64,000 nucleotides of DNA, taken from Nitrospirota bacterium (lineage in GTDB: Bacteria > Nitrospirota > Thermodesulfovibrionia > Thermodesulfovibrionales > Dissulfurispiraceae). The translations under genes and the position numbers were made by a program. Numbering within the stretch: position 1 is the stretch's first letter; the number at the start of each line of letters is the position of its first letter. The DNA is taken from positions 1 through 64,000 of the forward strand of contig JAMCVZ010000068.1 of assembly GCA_023476565.1 (NCBI GenBank). Reading direction: 5' to 3'. Shown here piece by piece: positions 7,780 to 17,104 of the stretch. Below the pieces are notes generated by a model. It made no database searches. It worked only from the letters and a program-made list of their open reading frames with translations, and had not been told where the DNA came from.

Positions 7780-9141
7780 CTATAGGCGGTATTTCTTTAT
7801 TTTATAATGCAGCACTCTAACCGATATGCCGAGCGTTCTTGCAGCTTCGGTCTTGTTATTATGCGCGGCGGCAAGGGCGTTTTCGATGTATTTTTTCTCG
7901 AGCCTGTCCATCGCATCCTGGAAGGAGGCGGAATAATCGACATCCGCGTCAGCAGAGGGTGTGCCCCTGAAAATTTCCGAGCTGACGGATATTTCATCGG
8001 TATCGAGCTGATTTTTCGAGGTAACGGCAACCGCCCGGTGGGTGAGCCATTTAAGCTCCCGTATATTGCCGGGCCATGCGTATCTCATAAGGGACTCCAT
8101 AACCTTTGCCGACACGCCTGCCACATTTTTATTGTAAGCGCTGTTGGCCTCTTTTATGAATGCCGATATCAGCAGGGGAATGTCTTCCCTGCGCTCTCTG
8201 AGCGGGGGAAGTTCGAAGGTAATGCCGTTGATCCTGTAAAACAGATCGGAACGGAAATTGCCGGCCGGGTCTGTGAGATCTTTGCCGGTTGCGGAAATAA
8301 GCCTGAAACTGATCCTGCGCTCTTTCGAATCGCCGACTTTATAGTAAACGCCGTCTTCAAGCACTCTCAAAAGTTTTGCCTGCACCCCATCGGGCAGTTC
8401 CCCGATCTCATCAAGGAATAAGGTGCCGCCTTCCGCCCGCTCGATCAACCCTTCCTTATGTGAGATCGCGCCTGAAAACGCGCCTTTGGTGTGGCCGAAG
8501 AGTTCGCTTTCGAAGATATCCTTCGGCAACGCGGAGCAGTTGATGGCCACCAGCTCTCCCGCCATCCCCGACAAGGTGTGTATCCATCCTGCAAGCCTTT
8601 CTTTCCCGGTCCCTGTCTCGCCTTTTATCAAAACAGGTATGTTGAGCGGTGCGATCATCGGCGCTTTATCGACGAGCTCTTTCATTTTTCCGGTTCCCGA
8701 GGTCACGAAAGGAGGACTTATCCTTTTTATCTCCCTGTCCAGGGTGGTTATTTTCTTCTGGAGAAATCTGTTCTCAAGGTATACGTTGAGCTCCCTCTTG
8801 AGTTTTTCTATATCCAGCGGCTTTGTAAGATAATCGACTGCGCCTTCCTTGAGTGCGGTAACGGCGTTATCTATCGTCGCATGGGCGGTCATGACGATAA
8901 CCACCGGCATCGGGCTGCTTTCTTTCAAAGCACCCAGGAAGTCGATGCCGTTGCCGTCGGGCAATCTCAAATCAAGCAATACGGCGTCGGGGACCTTCTC
9001 TTTAAGGGATTCCCGTGCGCTGCCCAGGGAGTGTATTTTTGAGACCAGATACGTATCCTCAAGCGCCAGTTGCAGAGATTCGCTGAAATGCGGCTCGTCG
9101 TCCACGATCAGCAAATATGGTTTGTGTTCATGGGCGCTCAT
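7780..9141 (-). CDS. NtrC-family sigma-54-dependent response regulator
   Basis: A 453-residue regulator. The receiver domain (~1-125) has acidic pocket D14-D15, phospho-acceptor D57 in LLDLRLPDG, and TKP. The AAA+ domain (~140-375) has Walker A GETGTGKE, Walker B GGTLFLDEIGEL and the arginine-rich LPPLRERREDIPLL. A Fis-type DNA-binding helix is at the C-terminus (TEAARTLGISVRVLHYK). The sigma-54 contact loop reads GAFSGA instead of GAFTGA, a Thr to Ser change. It overlaps the sensor kinase by 14 bases, and the two form a two-component system. The target genes are not evident here. Confidence 0.92.
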   Translation of the reverse strand: MSAHEHKPYLLIVDDEPHFSESLQLALEDTYLVSKIHSLGSARESLKEKVPDAVLLDLRLPDGNGIDFLGALKESSPMPVVIVMTAHATIDNAVTALKEGAVDYLTKPLDIEKLKRELNVYLENRFLQKKITTLDREIKRISPPFVTSGTGKMKELVDKAPMIAPLNIPVLIKGETGTGKERLAGWIHTLSGMAGELVAINCSALPKDIFESELFGHTKGAFSGAISHKEGLIERAEGGTLFLDEIGELPDGVQAKLLRVLEDGVYYKVGDSKERRISFRLISATGKDLTDPAGNFRSDLFYRINGITFELPPLRERREDIPLLISAFIKEANSAYNKNVAGVSAKVMESLMRYAWPGNIRELKWLTHRAVAVTSKNQLDTDEISVSSEIFRGTPSADADVDYSASFQDAMDRLEKKYIENALAAAHNNKTEAARTLGISVRVLHYKIKKYRL

Positions 9142-10321
9142 TGAAACGGACCCTCTCCCGGGGCAGGGATACCCTGGCCCCGGCTCCTTTTTTCAGCCGG
9201 TATAATGATACTGTACCGCCGTGTGCCAGCGCAATCTTCTGTGCAAGGTACAACCCCAGGCCGGCGCCCCTCGAGCGGTGTGTGATGAAAGGACCGATAA
9301 GCTCATCAAGGTCGCACTCCGGCGGGAACCCGGCGCCGTCGTCCTCATAGAGAATGTCTATGGCCGGACTATCTTTTGATACCGGCATCGCCACTTTGAG
9401 GCAGGCCTCATCCGCGCCGGCCTGGACACTGTTCCTCATGAGATTATCGAAAAGGAGCCTCGTATAAAACCTGTCGGTGTATATATCAAGCCCGGGACAG
9501 GAAGTTATCTTGATGCCCATATTGAATGCAATATCCCCGAGGAATGCCTCCAATGCCAGCCATTCATTATTATCAACGCTTATCTCCTTTCCGTAAATGA
9601 GGAGATTATCGATAAGCTGCCGGGTGCGGTTTAATTCCTCCCGTGTAAGGACAATGAAGCGTTTCGTGAAATTTTTATCCTCAATGCGGGTGGGCAGTAC
9701 ATGGATGAGGTTGGATATCGTAGCGATGGGCGTCTTGAGCTCGTGAGCAAGAGTGGCGGTCATGCGCCCGAGCAGGGCCAGCGCCTCGTGTTCCTCCAGC
9801 GCTTTCCTGAGCTCGGCATGTTTGGACTCAAACTGCTGCTGCATCACCAGGGCCTGACGCTTTTTCTCGCCATAGACGACAAGGGCGGTAAACACTATGA
9901 TAGTGGCGAAAACCCCCCCAAAATATTCAGGGATATCAGGACCGTATACTTCGCTTTCGACATACGCGTCCTTGACGTATACGTCGAGTTTTCTTTTCCC
10001 CTCCGAGAACGTGAATATATGCCTGAATTTGTCCCTGCCGGGTCTTGCGTCGCGGGCGGGATCAGCGGTAACCACCTTGTCTTTCATAACAGAGGCGGTA
10101 AAGCGTTTCAGGAATTTCATCGTTTGTTCGGGGGACGAACCCGGGGCCGCCTCCTGGAAAGCCGAGATGGCTTCCTTGACTTCCAGTCTCACCGCGTGCC
10201 GTATCCTTTTCTCTTCTACTATGTTATCCAGGTTGCTTGTTATAATGGTGACCAGTATCCCGATGCCCAGTGAAATGACAAGGTAAACGACATAGTGTAA
10301 ATTCCGCTTCAGCATAATCAT
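9128..10321 (-). CDS. Membrane sensor histidine kinase
   Basis: A 397-residue kinase with a membrane helix at ~9-28, a periplasmic sensor region of about 105 residues, and a second helix at ~134-150. The HisKA domain carries phospho-acceptor H193 in ATLAHELKTPIAT. The HATPase domain shows N-box DNLMRNSVQAG, DDGAGFPPE and GAGLGLYLAQ. There is no recognisable HAMP or PAS domain. The signal cannot be predicted. It is cotranscribed with the NtrC-type regulator. Confidence 0.88.
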   Translation of the reverse strand: MIMLKRNLHYVVYLVISLGIGILVTIITSNLDNIVEEKRIRHAVRLEVKEAISAFQEAAPGSSPEQTMKFLKRFTASVMKDKVVTADPARDARPGRDKFRHIFTFSEGKRKLDVYVKDAYVESEVYGPDIPEYFGGVFATIIVFTALVVYGEKKRQALVMQQQFESKHAELRKALEEHEALALLGRMTATLAHELKTPIATISNLIHVLPTRIEDKNFTKRFIVLTREELNRTRQLIDNLLIYGKEISVDNNEWLALEAFLGDIAFNMGIKITSCPGLDIYTDRFYTRLLFDNLMRNSVQAGADEACLKVAMPVSKDSPAIDILYEDDGAGFPPECDLDELIGPFITHRSRGAGLGLYLAQKIALAHGGTVSLYRLKKGAGARVSLPRERVRFNERP

Positions 10322-10367
10322 ATACTACCGCCTGTACTCCTCCCTATGCAGCATCAATAAAAGAGGA

Positions 10368-12074
10368 CTACCTTATGTAAGCTTCCGTTACATAACGCCT
10401 CATCATCCTGTGCGAATTGAAGTAGTAGGCATTTTTCCCTATCGTGTTCTGCATTATGCGTATCCAGAGGTGCTTGTCGTTGTAAAATGCGGGAATGATG
10501 GCGCTTTCCAGCTTGTAGTACAGGTCATCGGCATCCCGCGCGGGGTCTGCCGGCACATCGGGCGCCGGTCCTATCGCCCATCCTGTATACCCTTCTATAT
10601 GCCCTTCGATCCACCAGCCGTCAAGGACGCTGAAATTCGGCACCCCGTTGTGCGTGGCCTTCATGCCGCTTGTGCCCGAGGCCTCAAGGGGCCTGAGCGG
10701 CGTGTTCAGCCATACGTCAACGCCTGATACGAGTTTCAGCGCCAGGTCCATATTGTAATTTTTCAGGAACGCGATCTTTATCTTGTCCCTGAGCCGCTCC
10801 TTGATCTCGAATATGCGCTGTATCAGCGCTTTTCCGGGCTCGTCTTTCGGATGGGCCTTGCCCGCGTAGATGATCTGCAGCCTTCCCTCGCCGATGCGCG
10901 CCAGCCTGTCCATATCGGTAAAGAGCAGGTCGGCCCTTTTGTATGCGGTCGCGCGCCGCGCGAAACCGATGGTCAGGGTATCGTAATTCATCCCTGCCTG
11001 GGTCTCGCGGTTTACATGATCGATGAGCTGCCTCTTCGCTTCCATATGGGCCGCCCATAACTCATCGTCCGGGATGCGGCCGATCCTGACGAATATTTCG
11101 GGCTCGTTCGCCCAGCCCGGGAGATATTTATCATAGATTTTCTTGAAGCTGTTGCAGGTCCAGGTGAATGAATGCACGCCGTTGGTGATAGCGTTGATTT
11201 CATAGCCCGGGAACATGCCTTTGGACACTTCGCCGTGTCTCTTTGCCACCCCGTTTATAAAATTGCTCAGATTCAATGCGAGGAGCGTCAGGTTGAGATG
11301 CTCATGGCCGGCGAACTCCTTTATGGCTTTTATGGGGATCACCTCGCACATCGTCGCCTGCACGAGGTCGTAAGGGAATTTGTCGTGCCCGGCCGCGACC
11401 GGTGTATGCGTTGTGAAAACGCAGAGGCTCCTCACCTTTTCAACGTCCCACACAAGCCGCTCATCCCACACTTCCTCTATGTCTTTCTTGTGTCTCTTCA
11501 GCAGTTCAAGGGTCAACAGGCTCGAATGCCCCTCGTTCATGTGGAATTTCTTTATCTCAAAACCGAGCTCATCGAGCATCCTGACGCCGCCTATCCCCAG
11601 AACTATCTCCTGCTTGAGCCTGTATACCGAGTCGCCCCCGTAAAGGTAGTGCGTGATCTCCCTGTCCTGCGGGGCGTTCACGGCAAGGTCGGTGTCCAGA
11701 AATATAATGGGGATCTTGCCGCCCGTGGCGCTCCTGACAACATAAAGCCACGCGCCTATCAGTACCTCCCGTTCCTCGATATAGACGGTGACCCTCTCTT
11801 TGAGCGGGATCATGAACGTGGCGGGATCCAACTCATCCGGCGCCTCTGTCTGCCTGCCGTATATATCCAGTTCCTGCCTGAAGTATCCTTTCTTGGTAAG
11901 GTTGGTCACCGCAATCATCGGGAGCTTCAGATCCGCGGCTGACTTGATGGTGTCGCCCGCAAGCACGCCGAGGCCCCCGCTGTATGTGGGCATATCGCCC
12001 CTGAGCCCGATTTCCATCGAGAAATAGGATATCCGGGGCTCTTTGGTAAATTCATCTATCGGTGCATGTTCCAT
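10368..12074 (-). CDS. glgP: Alpha-glucan phosphorylase (short, GlgP type)
   Basis: A 568-residue phosphorylase that would release glucose-1-phosphate from glycogen or maltodextrin. It begins RISYFSMEIGLRGDMPTYSG and contains FHMNEGHSSLL, CVFTTHTPVAAGHDKF, and the PLP site EASGTSGMKATHNG near residue 460. It is the short Thermotoga/archaeal type (often annotated as glycosyltransferase family 35, DUF3417-free here) rather than the ~830-residue animal/E. coli type. It sits 29 bases downstream of mqnD, with the kinase gene 46 bases downstream of it. Confidence 0.88.
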   Translation of the reverse strand: MEHAPIDEFTKEPRISYFSMEIGLRGDMPTYSGGLGVLAGDTIKSAADLKLPMIAVTNLTKKGYFRQELDIYGRQTEAPDELDPATFMIPLKERVTVYIEEREVLIGAWLYVVRSATGGKIPIIFLDTDLAVNAPQDREITHYLYGGDSVYRLKQEIVLGIGGVRMLDELGFEIKKFHMNEGHSSLLTLELLKRHKKDIEEVWDERLVWDVEKVRSLCVFTTHTPVAAGHDKFPYDLVQATMCEVIPIKAIKEFAGHEHLNLTLLALNLSNFINGVAKRHGEVSKGMFPGYEINAITNGVHSFTWTCNSFKKIYDKYLPGWANEPEIFVRIGRIPDDELWAAHMEAKRQLIDHVNRETQAGMNYDTLTIGFARRATAYKRADLLFTDMDRLARIGEGRLQIIYAGKAHPKDEPGKALIQRIFEIKERLRDKIKIAFLKNYNMDLALKLVSGVDVWLNTPLRPLEASGTSGMKATHNGVPNFSVLDGWWIEGHIEGYTGWAIGPAPDVPADPARDADDLYYKLESAIIPAFYNDKHLWIRIMQNTIGKNAYYFNSHRMMRRYVTEAYIR

Positions 12075-12103
12075 AAATTCTCCTCATTCGTTTTATCATC
12101 CGG

Positions 12104-12913
12104 TTAACAGGTGTTTTCAGCCCTGTTTAATAATTCATCAAGCGCGGCCATGCCGTCCTCCCCGATATCAAGGGTATAGCCGTTGACATACAGGGAAATA
12201 TGCTCGGCTATCACCTGCCCGGACAGTTCCTGAGCGTAATGTTTGATATACGGCATAGCTTCATCTCCGTGCGACAGAGAATACTGTACACTTTCACGTA
12301 TAAGGTCTTCAATCACCTTGACAGTGGATGGTCCGAGGGTCTTCCGCGCAATAATTCCGCCGAGCGGTATCGGCAGTCCGGTCTCATGTTCCCACCATGC
12401 GCCGAGATCGATAATCCGCTGAAGTCCGTAATCCTGATAGGTAAAGCGGCCCTCGTGGATTATCAATCCTGCATCCGCCCTGCCGTCTCTGACCGCCCCC
12501 ATAATTTCATAGAAAGGCATTGCGCTGTATGACAGATTTTGAAGATGGCGGGAGAAAGCGAAAAGCTTCAGCAAGAGGAAGGCGGTTGTAAGCTCCCCCG
12601 GAATCGCTACCTTAAGCTCCCCGGCAAAGCCCTCCGTGAATTTTTCGGGACCCTTTGCCACTATCAGAGGTCCGCACCCGCGACCCAGCGCCCCTCCGGC
12701 GCGCAGAAAGCTGTATTCATCCAGCAGGCGGCAGTAGGCATGGCATGACACCTTTGTTACATCTATCTTTTTTTTAACAGCAAGCCGGTTCAGTGTCTCT
12801 ACGTCCTCTATAATAAAATTGAAATCAAGTCCGCGGGTGTCGATTTTTTTATGTACGAGGGCGTAGAAAATGAAGGTATCATTTGGACATGGAGAAAAAC
12901 CCAGACTTATCAT
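12104..12913 (-). CDS. mqnD: 1,4-dihydroxy-6-naphthoate synthase
   Basis: MqnD converts cyclic de-hypoxanthine futalosine to 1,4-dihydroxy-6-naphthoate in the alternative menaquinone pathway. The protein starts MISLGFSPCPNDTFIFYAL, the family signature, and has the periplasmic-binding-like fold pattern (HEGRFTYQDYGLQRIIDLG; GLPIPLGGI). Upstream in-frame starts at 12976 and 12931 would add 21 or 7 residues; I favour 12913 from family alignment, but no ribosome site is clear for any of them. It implies menaquinone respiration, consistent with the membrane hydrogenase at 59 kb. Confidence 0.88.
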   Translation of the reverse strand: MISLGFSPCPNDTFIFYALVHKKIDTRGLDFNFIIEDVETLNRLAVKKKIDVTKVSCHAYCRLLDEYSFLRAGGALGRGCGPLIVAKGPEKFTEGFAGELKVAIPGELTTAFLLLKLFAFSRHLQNLSYSAMPFYEIMGAVRDGRADAGLIIHEGRFTYQDYGLQRIIDLGAWWEHETGLPIPLGGIIARKTLGPSTVKVIEDLIRESVQYSLSHGDEAMPYIKHYAQELSGQVIAEHISLYVNGYTLDIGEDGMAALDELLNRAENTC

Positions 12914-12960
12914 GATTTGTAATTTTAGCATTAAATATTTATTATTTACCACTGGTGCAA

Positions 12961-13050
12961 CCGCGTTATAGCGCAAAAAAAGCTGCTGAACATAGTATAC
13001 TTATGTTATAAACCCTGTAACTCGATGAATGCTATAACGTACAACGCAAT
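12961..13050. repeat. Divergent intergenic region with GCGTTATAGC-type inverted words
   Basis: Between mqnD and cysK the words GCGTTATAGCGC, TGTAACTCG and GCTATAACG occur. The same words recur at 20711-20750, 20843-20860 and 43675-43735. They form a loose family of short inverted motifs. I see no clear promoter pair here. Confidence 0.4.
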
Positions 13051-13060
13051 GGGAGGGGTT

Positions 13061-13990
13061 ATGAGATTGTATGGGAATATCCTGGGGCTTATCGGGAACA
13101 CGCCTCTGGTCAGGATCAACCGGATGGCTGCCGGAAGCGGTGCGGTCATATGGGCCAAGCTCGAGGGTTTCAATCCCGGCGGCTCTGTCAAGGACAGGAT
13201 AGCGCTCTCCATGATCGAGGTTGCTGAAAAGGAGGGCTTGTTAAAGCCCGGAGGTGCGATTATTGAGCCTACGAGCGGCAATACCGGCATCGGGCTGGCC
13301 ATGGTTGCGGCTATTAAGGGATACAGGCTCATCCTCACCATGCCAGAAACCATGTCTATGGAAAGAAGACAGTTGCTTCAGGCCTTCGGCGCGGAGCTCG
13401 TACTGACACCCGGCGACAAGGGAATGTCCGGAGCGGTGGAGGAAGCCGGGGCCATGCTCAGGGACAACCCGGGTTTTTTTATGCCTCACCAGTTCGAGAA
13501 TAAAGCCAACCCTGAAGTGCACAGGAGTACAACGGCGGTTGAGATCCTCAACGACCTCGGATCCGTTCCCGACGCATTTGTTGCAGGCGTCGGCACGGGG
13601 GGGACCGTTACAGGAGTGGGAGAAGCCCTGAGAGAAAAGAATCCCGGCGTCTGGATAGCCGCAATCGAGCCCGCGACCTCTCCGGTGCTTTCCGGCGGGA
13701 AAGCGGGAAAGCATAAACTTGCGGGGCTGGGCGCCGGTTTTGTGCCGGGTGTGCTGAACACGGAGATTTATAATGAAGTGATACAGGTAACCGATAATGA
13801 TGCGGCCGAGGCGACCAGGCAACTCGCCCTGAAGGAAGGAATCCTGGCCGGAATATCATCGGGCGCTGCACTATGGGCGGCCCTGAAAGTTGCGGAGAGG
13901 ATCGGGAAGGGAAAGAACCTGGTTGTTATATTCCCGGACAGAGGGGACAGGTATCTCAGCACCGGATTATTCCTGCCCGAAGGCCTATAG
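13061..13990 (+). CDS. cysK: Cysteine synthase A (O-acetylserine sulfhydrylase)
   Basis: A 309-residue PLP enzyme joining sulfide and O-acetylserine. The PLP lysine is in NPGGSVKDRIAL, the substrate loop is EPTSGNTGIGLA, and the phosphate loop is GVGTGGTVTGVG. The ATG at 13061 is chosen because a GGGAGGGG ribosome site directly precedes it; an upstream ATG at 13025 is in frame but poorly placed. Length agrees with CysK (~310). Confidence 0.92.
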   Translation: MRLYGNILGLIGNTPLVRINRMAAGSGAVIWAKLEGFNPGGSVKDRIALSMIEVAEKEGLLKPGGAIIEPTSGNTGIGLAMVAAIKGYRLILTMPETMSMERRQLLQAFGAELVLTPGDKGMSGAVEEAGAMLRDNPGFFMPHQFENKANPEVHRSTTAVEILNDLGSVPDAFVAGVGTGGTVTGVGEALREKNPGVWIAAIEPATSPVLSGGKAGKHKLAGLGAGFVPGVLNTEIYNEVIQVTDNDAAEATRQLALKEGILAGISSGAALWAALKVAERIGKGKNLVVIFPDRGDRYLSTGLFLPEGL

Positions 13991-14107
13991 CACGGACTAT
14001 CCCTGCAACCCGTTCTATTGCGGGGCCGGATTATTTCTCTTGAAAAAAGAAGGGCATTTATGCTATTTTTTTAGTTAAATCACACGTCCGGAAGAGTTCT
14101 CTGATGG

Positions 14108-14210
14108 TCTCACAAGAGATAAGTAAGAAGTGAGAAATAGGAAGTAAGAATTAAAGAATATTTTACTTCCCACCTCCCACTTACTACTTCTCACTTGTTC
14201 TTTTGTGAGT
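14108..14210. repeat. Hairpin of degenerate ~7-nt repeats upstream of rpsB
   Basis: The left arm has purine-rich units such as AAGTAAG, AAGTGAG and AAATAGG; the right arm has the inverse ACTTCCC, ACCTCCC, ACTTACT and ACTTCTC. The core is AATTAAAGAATATTTT. An outer pair CTCACAAGA/TCTTTTGTGAG closes the structure. It fills much of the 261-base gap before rpsB, could fold in the mRNA leader, and belongs to the element class seen at 19690, 19881, 38123 and 55747. Confidence 0.7.
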
Positions 14211-14251
14211 TAAAGAGAACAGGGCGGAGGAAAAACCAGAGGAGGCATAAC

Positions 14252-15022
14252 ATGAGTGTTGTAACTATGAAAGAATTGCTCGAGGCCGGTGTCCATTTCG
14301 GGCATCAGGTCAAGCGCTGGAACCCGAAGATGAAGCGGTTTATCTTCGGCGAGAGAAACGGTATCCATATTGTCGACCTTCAGAAGACCCTGAAAGGGCT
14401 TGTGGAGGCATACAATTTCGTTAAGGAGGTTGCGGCCACCGGGGCGCCTATACTTTTTGTAGGCACAAAGAAACAGGCGCAGGACGCCATTGCCGAAGAG
14501 GCTAAAAGGGCGGATTCCTTTTACGTCAACAACAGATGGCTCGGCGGCATGCTGACCAACTTCACCACCGTCAAAAAGAGCATAGAGAGGCTCAAAAAGA
14601 TCGATACCATGAAGGCGGACGGTACGTTCAATGTACTTACCAAGAAAGAGGTCTCACTCCTGGAAAAGGAGCGGATCAAGCTTGAAAAGAACTTAAGCGG
14701 AATAAAGGAAATGAACGCCCTGCCCGGTGCGCTTTTTATCATTGACCCGCGGAAGGAGCGGATCGCCGTTGCTGAAGCCAGAAGGCTTTCCGTCCCTATC
14801 GTTGCTGTTGTAGATACCAATTGCGACCCGGATGAAGTGGACTACGTTATCCCGGGCAACGACGACGCGATAAGGGCGATCAAGCTCATAGCGTCCAAAA
14901 TGGCCGATGCGATACTGGAGAGCAAGAGCGCTCTTGCAAAGGCGATGGAAGACGAGCTCCAGAAGTCCGGGATCGAGGAAAAAATCATGCAGGAAGAGGC
15001 TAAGGAGGAAGTTGCAGGATGA
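14252..15022 (+). CDS. rpsB: 30S ribosomal protein S2
   Basis: A 256-residue S2. Signatures are [44 protein letters not shown] and [27 protein letters not shown]. The ATG at 14252 follows AGAGGAGGC; a longer frame from 14195 lacks support. It opens the conserved rpsB-tsf-pyrH-frr order with an ATGA overlap to tsf. Confidence 0.98.
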   Translation: MSVVTMKELLEAGVHFGHQVKRWNPKMKRFIFGERNGIHIVDLQKTLKGLVEAYNFVKEVAATGAPILFVGTKKQAQDAIAEEAKRADSFYVNNRWLGGMLTNFTTVKKSIERLKKIDTMKADGTFNVLTKKEVSLLEKERIKLEKNLSGIKEMNALPGALFIIDPRKERIAVAEARRLSVPIVAVVDTNCDPDEVDYVIPGNDDAIRAIKLIASKMADAILESKSALAKAMEDELQKSGIEEKIMQEEAKEEVAG

Positions 15023-15636
15023 CGATAACGGCGGAAATGGTAAAAGCTTTGCGCGAAAAGACCGGCGCGGGTCTTATGGACTGCAAACGCGCGCTTTCAG
15101 ACAGCAGCGGCGATTTGGAAAAGGCTATCGATATACTCAGGCAGAAAGGGCTTGCAACCGCTGCCAAAAAGTCGAGCAGGGTCGCATCTGAAGGTCTGAT
15201 CGGCTCTTATATACATATGGATAAACTGGGCGTCCTGGTCGAGGTCAACTGCGAGACTGATTTTGTCGCGCGGACAGATGACTTCAAAGGGCTTGTCAAA
15301 GATATCGCGATGCACATAGCTGCAGCTAATCCTGCATATGTCTCGAGAGAAAACGTCCCCCTGGATGTAATAGAAAGGGAAAAGGAGATCTACAGGGCCC
15401 AGGTTGCCAATAAGCCGCCCCAGGTTGTGGAGAAGATCCTCGAGGGCAAGCTGGAGAAGTTTTACAGCGACACCTGTCTTCTTGACCAGGTATTCATAAA
15501 GGACCCGGAAGGCAAACTGAAGATTAAGGACCTGATTACGGAGAAGATCGCCAAGGTGGGAGAGAATATCATCGTGAGGAGATTCGCACGGTTCCAGCTC
15601 GGAGAGGGGCTGGACAAGGGCGCGGCCTGTGAATAG
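15019..15636 (+). CDS. tsf: Elongation factor Ts
   Basis: A 205-residue nucleotide exchange factor for EF-Tu. The N-terminal signature [21 protein letters not shown] and the core [17 protein letters not shown] are clear. It is the short form (about 200 residues) that lacks the second core half found in the ~280-residue E. coli protein. It overlaps rpsB by 4 bases and pyrH by 8. Confidence 0.97.
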   Translation: MTITAEMVKALREKTGAGLMDCKRALSDSSGDLEKAIDILRQKGLATAAKKSSRVASEGLIGSYIHMDKLGVLVEVNCETDFVARTDDFKGLVKDIAMHIAAANPAYVSRENVPLDVIEREKEIYRAQVANKPPQVVEKILEGKLEKFYSDTCLLDQVFIKDPEGKLKIKDLITEKIAKVGENIIVRRFARFQLGEGLDKGAACE

Positions 15637-16414
15637 ACCCGCGGGTAAAGTAAAGGGCGGACCCGCTGCCGGGCAAGCCGGAGCGCGGGCCTGCTACAAA
15701 AGAATTCTCCTGAAATTGAGCGGGGAATCCCTGATGGGCGACAGGGGATACGGCATCGACCCCGCCACCGTTGAGTTCATGGCCGCTGAAATAAAGAAGG
15801 TCGCCGATATGGGCATACAGGTTGCAGTCGTCATCGGAGGCGGCAATATCTTCAGGGGCGTGGAGGCCTCCGTAAAAGGGATGGAAAGGGCGTCCGCCGA
15901 TTACATGGGGATGCTTGCAACGGTCATAAACGCCCTTGCTTTACAGAATTCCCTTGAACGGATCGGCGTGCAGACACGGGTGCAGTCCGCCATAGAGATG
16001 AGAGAGCTGGCCGAGCCGTATATCAGGAGGAGGGCGGTACGGCATCTCGAGAAAGGCAGGATCGTGATATTTGCCGCCGGAACAGGCAACCCGTATTTTA
16101 CGACCGATACCGCCGCGGCGCTCCGCGCCATGGAAATCGGGGCCGATGTCATACTCAAAGGGACAAAGGTGGACGGCGTTTATACGGCGGACCCCATGAA
16201 GGTCCCCTCTGCAAAGAGGTACGACGAGATCACCTATATAGATGTTTTGAAGGATAACCTGAAGGTCATGGACTCCACGGCGATCACGCTGTGTATGGAC
16301 AATAACCTTCCGATTATTGTATTTAACCTTAAAAAGCACGATAATATCATAAACCTTATGAAAGGCAGGAAAATAGGGACAACAGTTGCCGGAGTGAGGA
16401 AATGCAAGAGCTAA
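15629..16414 (+). CDS. pyrH: Uridylate kinase
   Basis: UMP kinase of the amino-acid-kinase fold, making UDP. Motifs are [30 protein letters not shown] and [15 protein letters not shown]. The frame opens with GTG at 15629, overlapping tsf by 8 bases, and gives 261 residues, about 20 longer at the N-terminus than typical. That Gly/Ala/Lys-rich extension ([19 protein letters not shown]) may be real, as no other start is visible before KRILLKL. Confidence 0.96.
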   Translation: MNRPAGKVKGGPAAGQAGARACYKRILLKLSGESLMGDRGYGIDPATVEFMAAEIKKVADMGIQVAVVIGGGNIFRGVEASVKGMERASADYMGMLATVINALALQNSLERIGVQTRVQSAIEMRELAEPYIRRRAVRHLEKGRIVIFAAGTGNPYFTTDTAAALRAMEIGADVILKGTKVDGVYTADPMKVPSAKRYDEITYIDVLKDNLKVMDSTAITLCMDNNLPIIVFNLKKHDNIINLMKGRKIGTTVAGVRKCKS

Positions 16415-16956
16415 AGAAGAAGGCTACGGAAAAAATGAACGGGGCCGTTGAGGCCCTCAAGAAGGACTTGACATCTATACGGACAGGGAGGGCGTCTCTT
16501 GCCCTGCTGGACGGCATACATGTCGATTACTACGGGACATCGACGCCGCTCAGCCAGGTCGCGACCCTCGGCATACCGGAAAGCAGGCAGATAACCATCC
16601 AGCCGTGGGAACAGAAGCTCATCCCCGAAATAGAAAAGGCCATCCTGAAATCGGATCTCGGCCTGACTCCCAATAATGATGGAAAATCTATAAGGCTGAA
16701 TATTCCGCCGCTTACCGAGGAGAGGAGAAAACAGTTGGTCAAGGTTGTAAAAAAGAGGGCGGAAGAGGCCCGCATCGCGATCAGGAACATCCGGAGAGAT
16801 ATAAACGACGAGCTCAAGAAGACCGAAAAAGAGAAGCGCCTCAGCGAGGACGATGTCAAGAAATTCCAGGAAGAGGTGCAGAAGCTTACCAACTCCTATA
16901 TCGGCAAGGTCGACGAAGTGCTTCAGCATAAAGAAAAGGAAATAATGGAGGTCTGA
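16402..16956 (+). CDS. frr: Ribosome recycling factor
   Basis: A 184-residue RRF with the three-helix bundle signatures [46 protein letters not shown] and the C-terminal [24 protein letters not shown]. It overlaps pyrH by 13 bases and ends directly before a small ORF. Confidence 0.97.
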   Translation: MQELKKKATEKMNGAVEALKKDLTSIRTGRASLALLDGIHVDYYGTSTPLSQVATLGIPESRQITIQPWEQKLIPEIEKAILKSDLGLTPNNDGKSIRLNIPPLTEERRKQLVKVVKKRAEEARIAIRNIRRDINDELKKTEKEKRLSEDDVKKFQEEVQKLTNSYIGKVDEVLQHKEKEIMEV

Positions 16957-16957
16957 A

Positions 16958-17089
16958 ATGGCTACAAACAGCAACTATGTCGTCAAAGTAACCGATGCGA
17001 AGCTGATGGACGTACAGAAGGCCCTTGAGCAGGCAGGCATCAAGATCAGGAGCATCATAGAGGTCTTCAAGGAAGATGCTATAACGTAA
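16958..17089 (+). CDS. Small 43-residue protein, unknown
   Basis: ATG at 16958, one base after the frr stop, with GGAGGT 10 bases upstream, and TAA at 17087. It encodes a compact alpha/beta-like chain starting MATNSNYVVKVTDAKLMDVQ and ending in EVFKEDAIT. It is followed 15 bases later by the DksA-like gene, with its own GAGGAG. Spacing and ribosome site support real translation within the operon. I recognise no family. Confidence 0.6.
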   Translation: MATNSNYVVKVTDAKLMDVQKALEQAGIKIRSIIEVFKEDAIT

Positions 17090-17104
17090 ATAGAGGAGAA
17101 AGCG

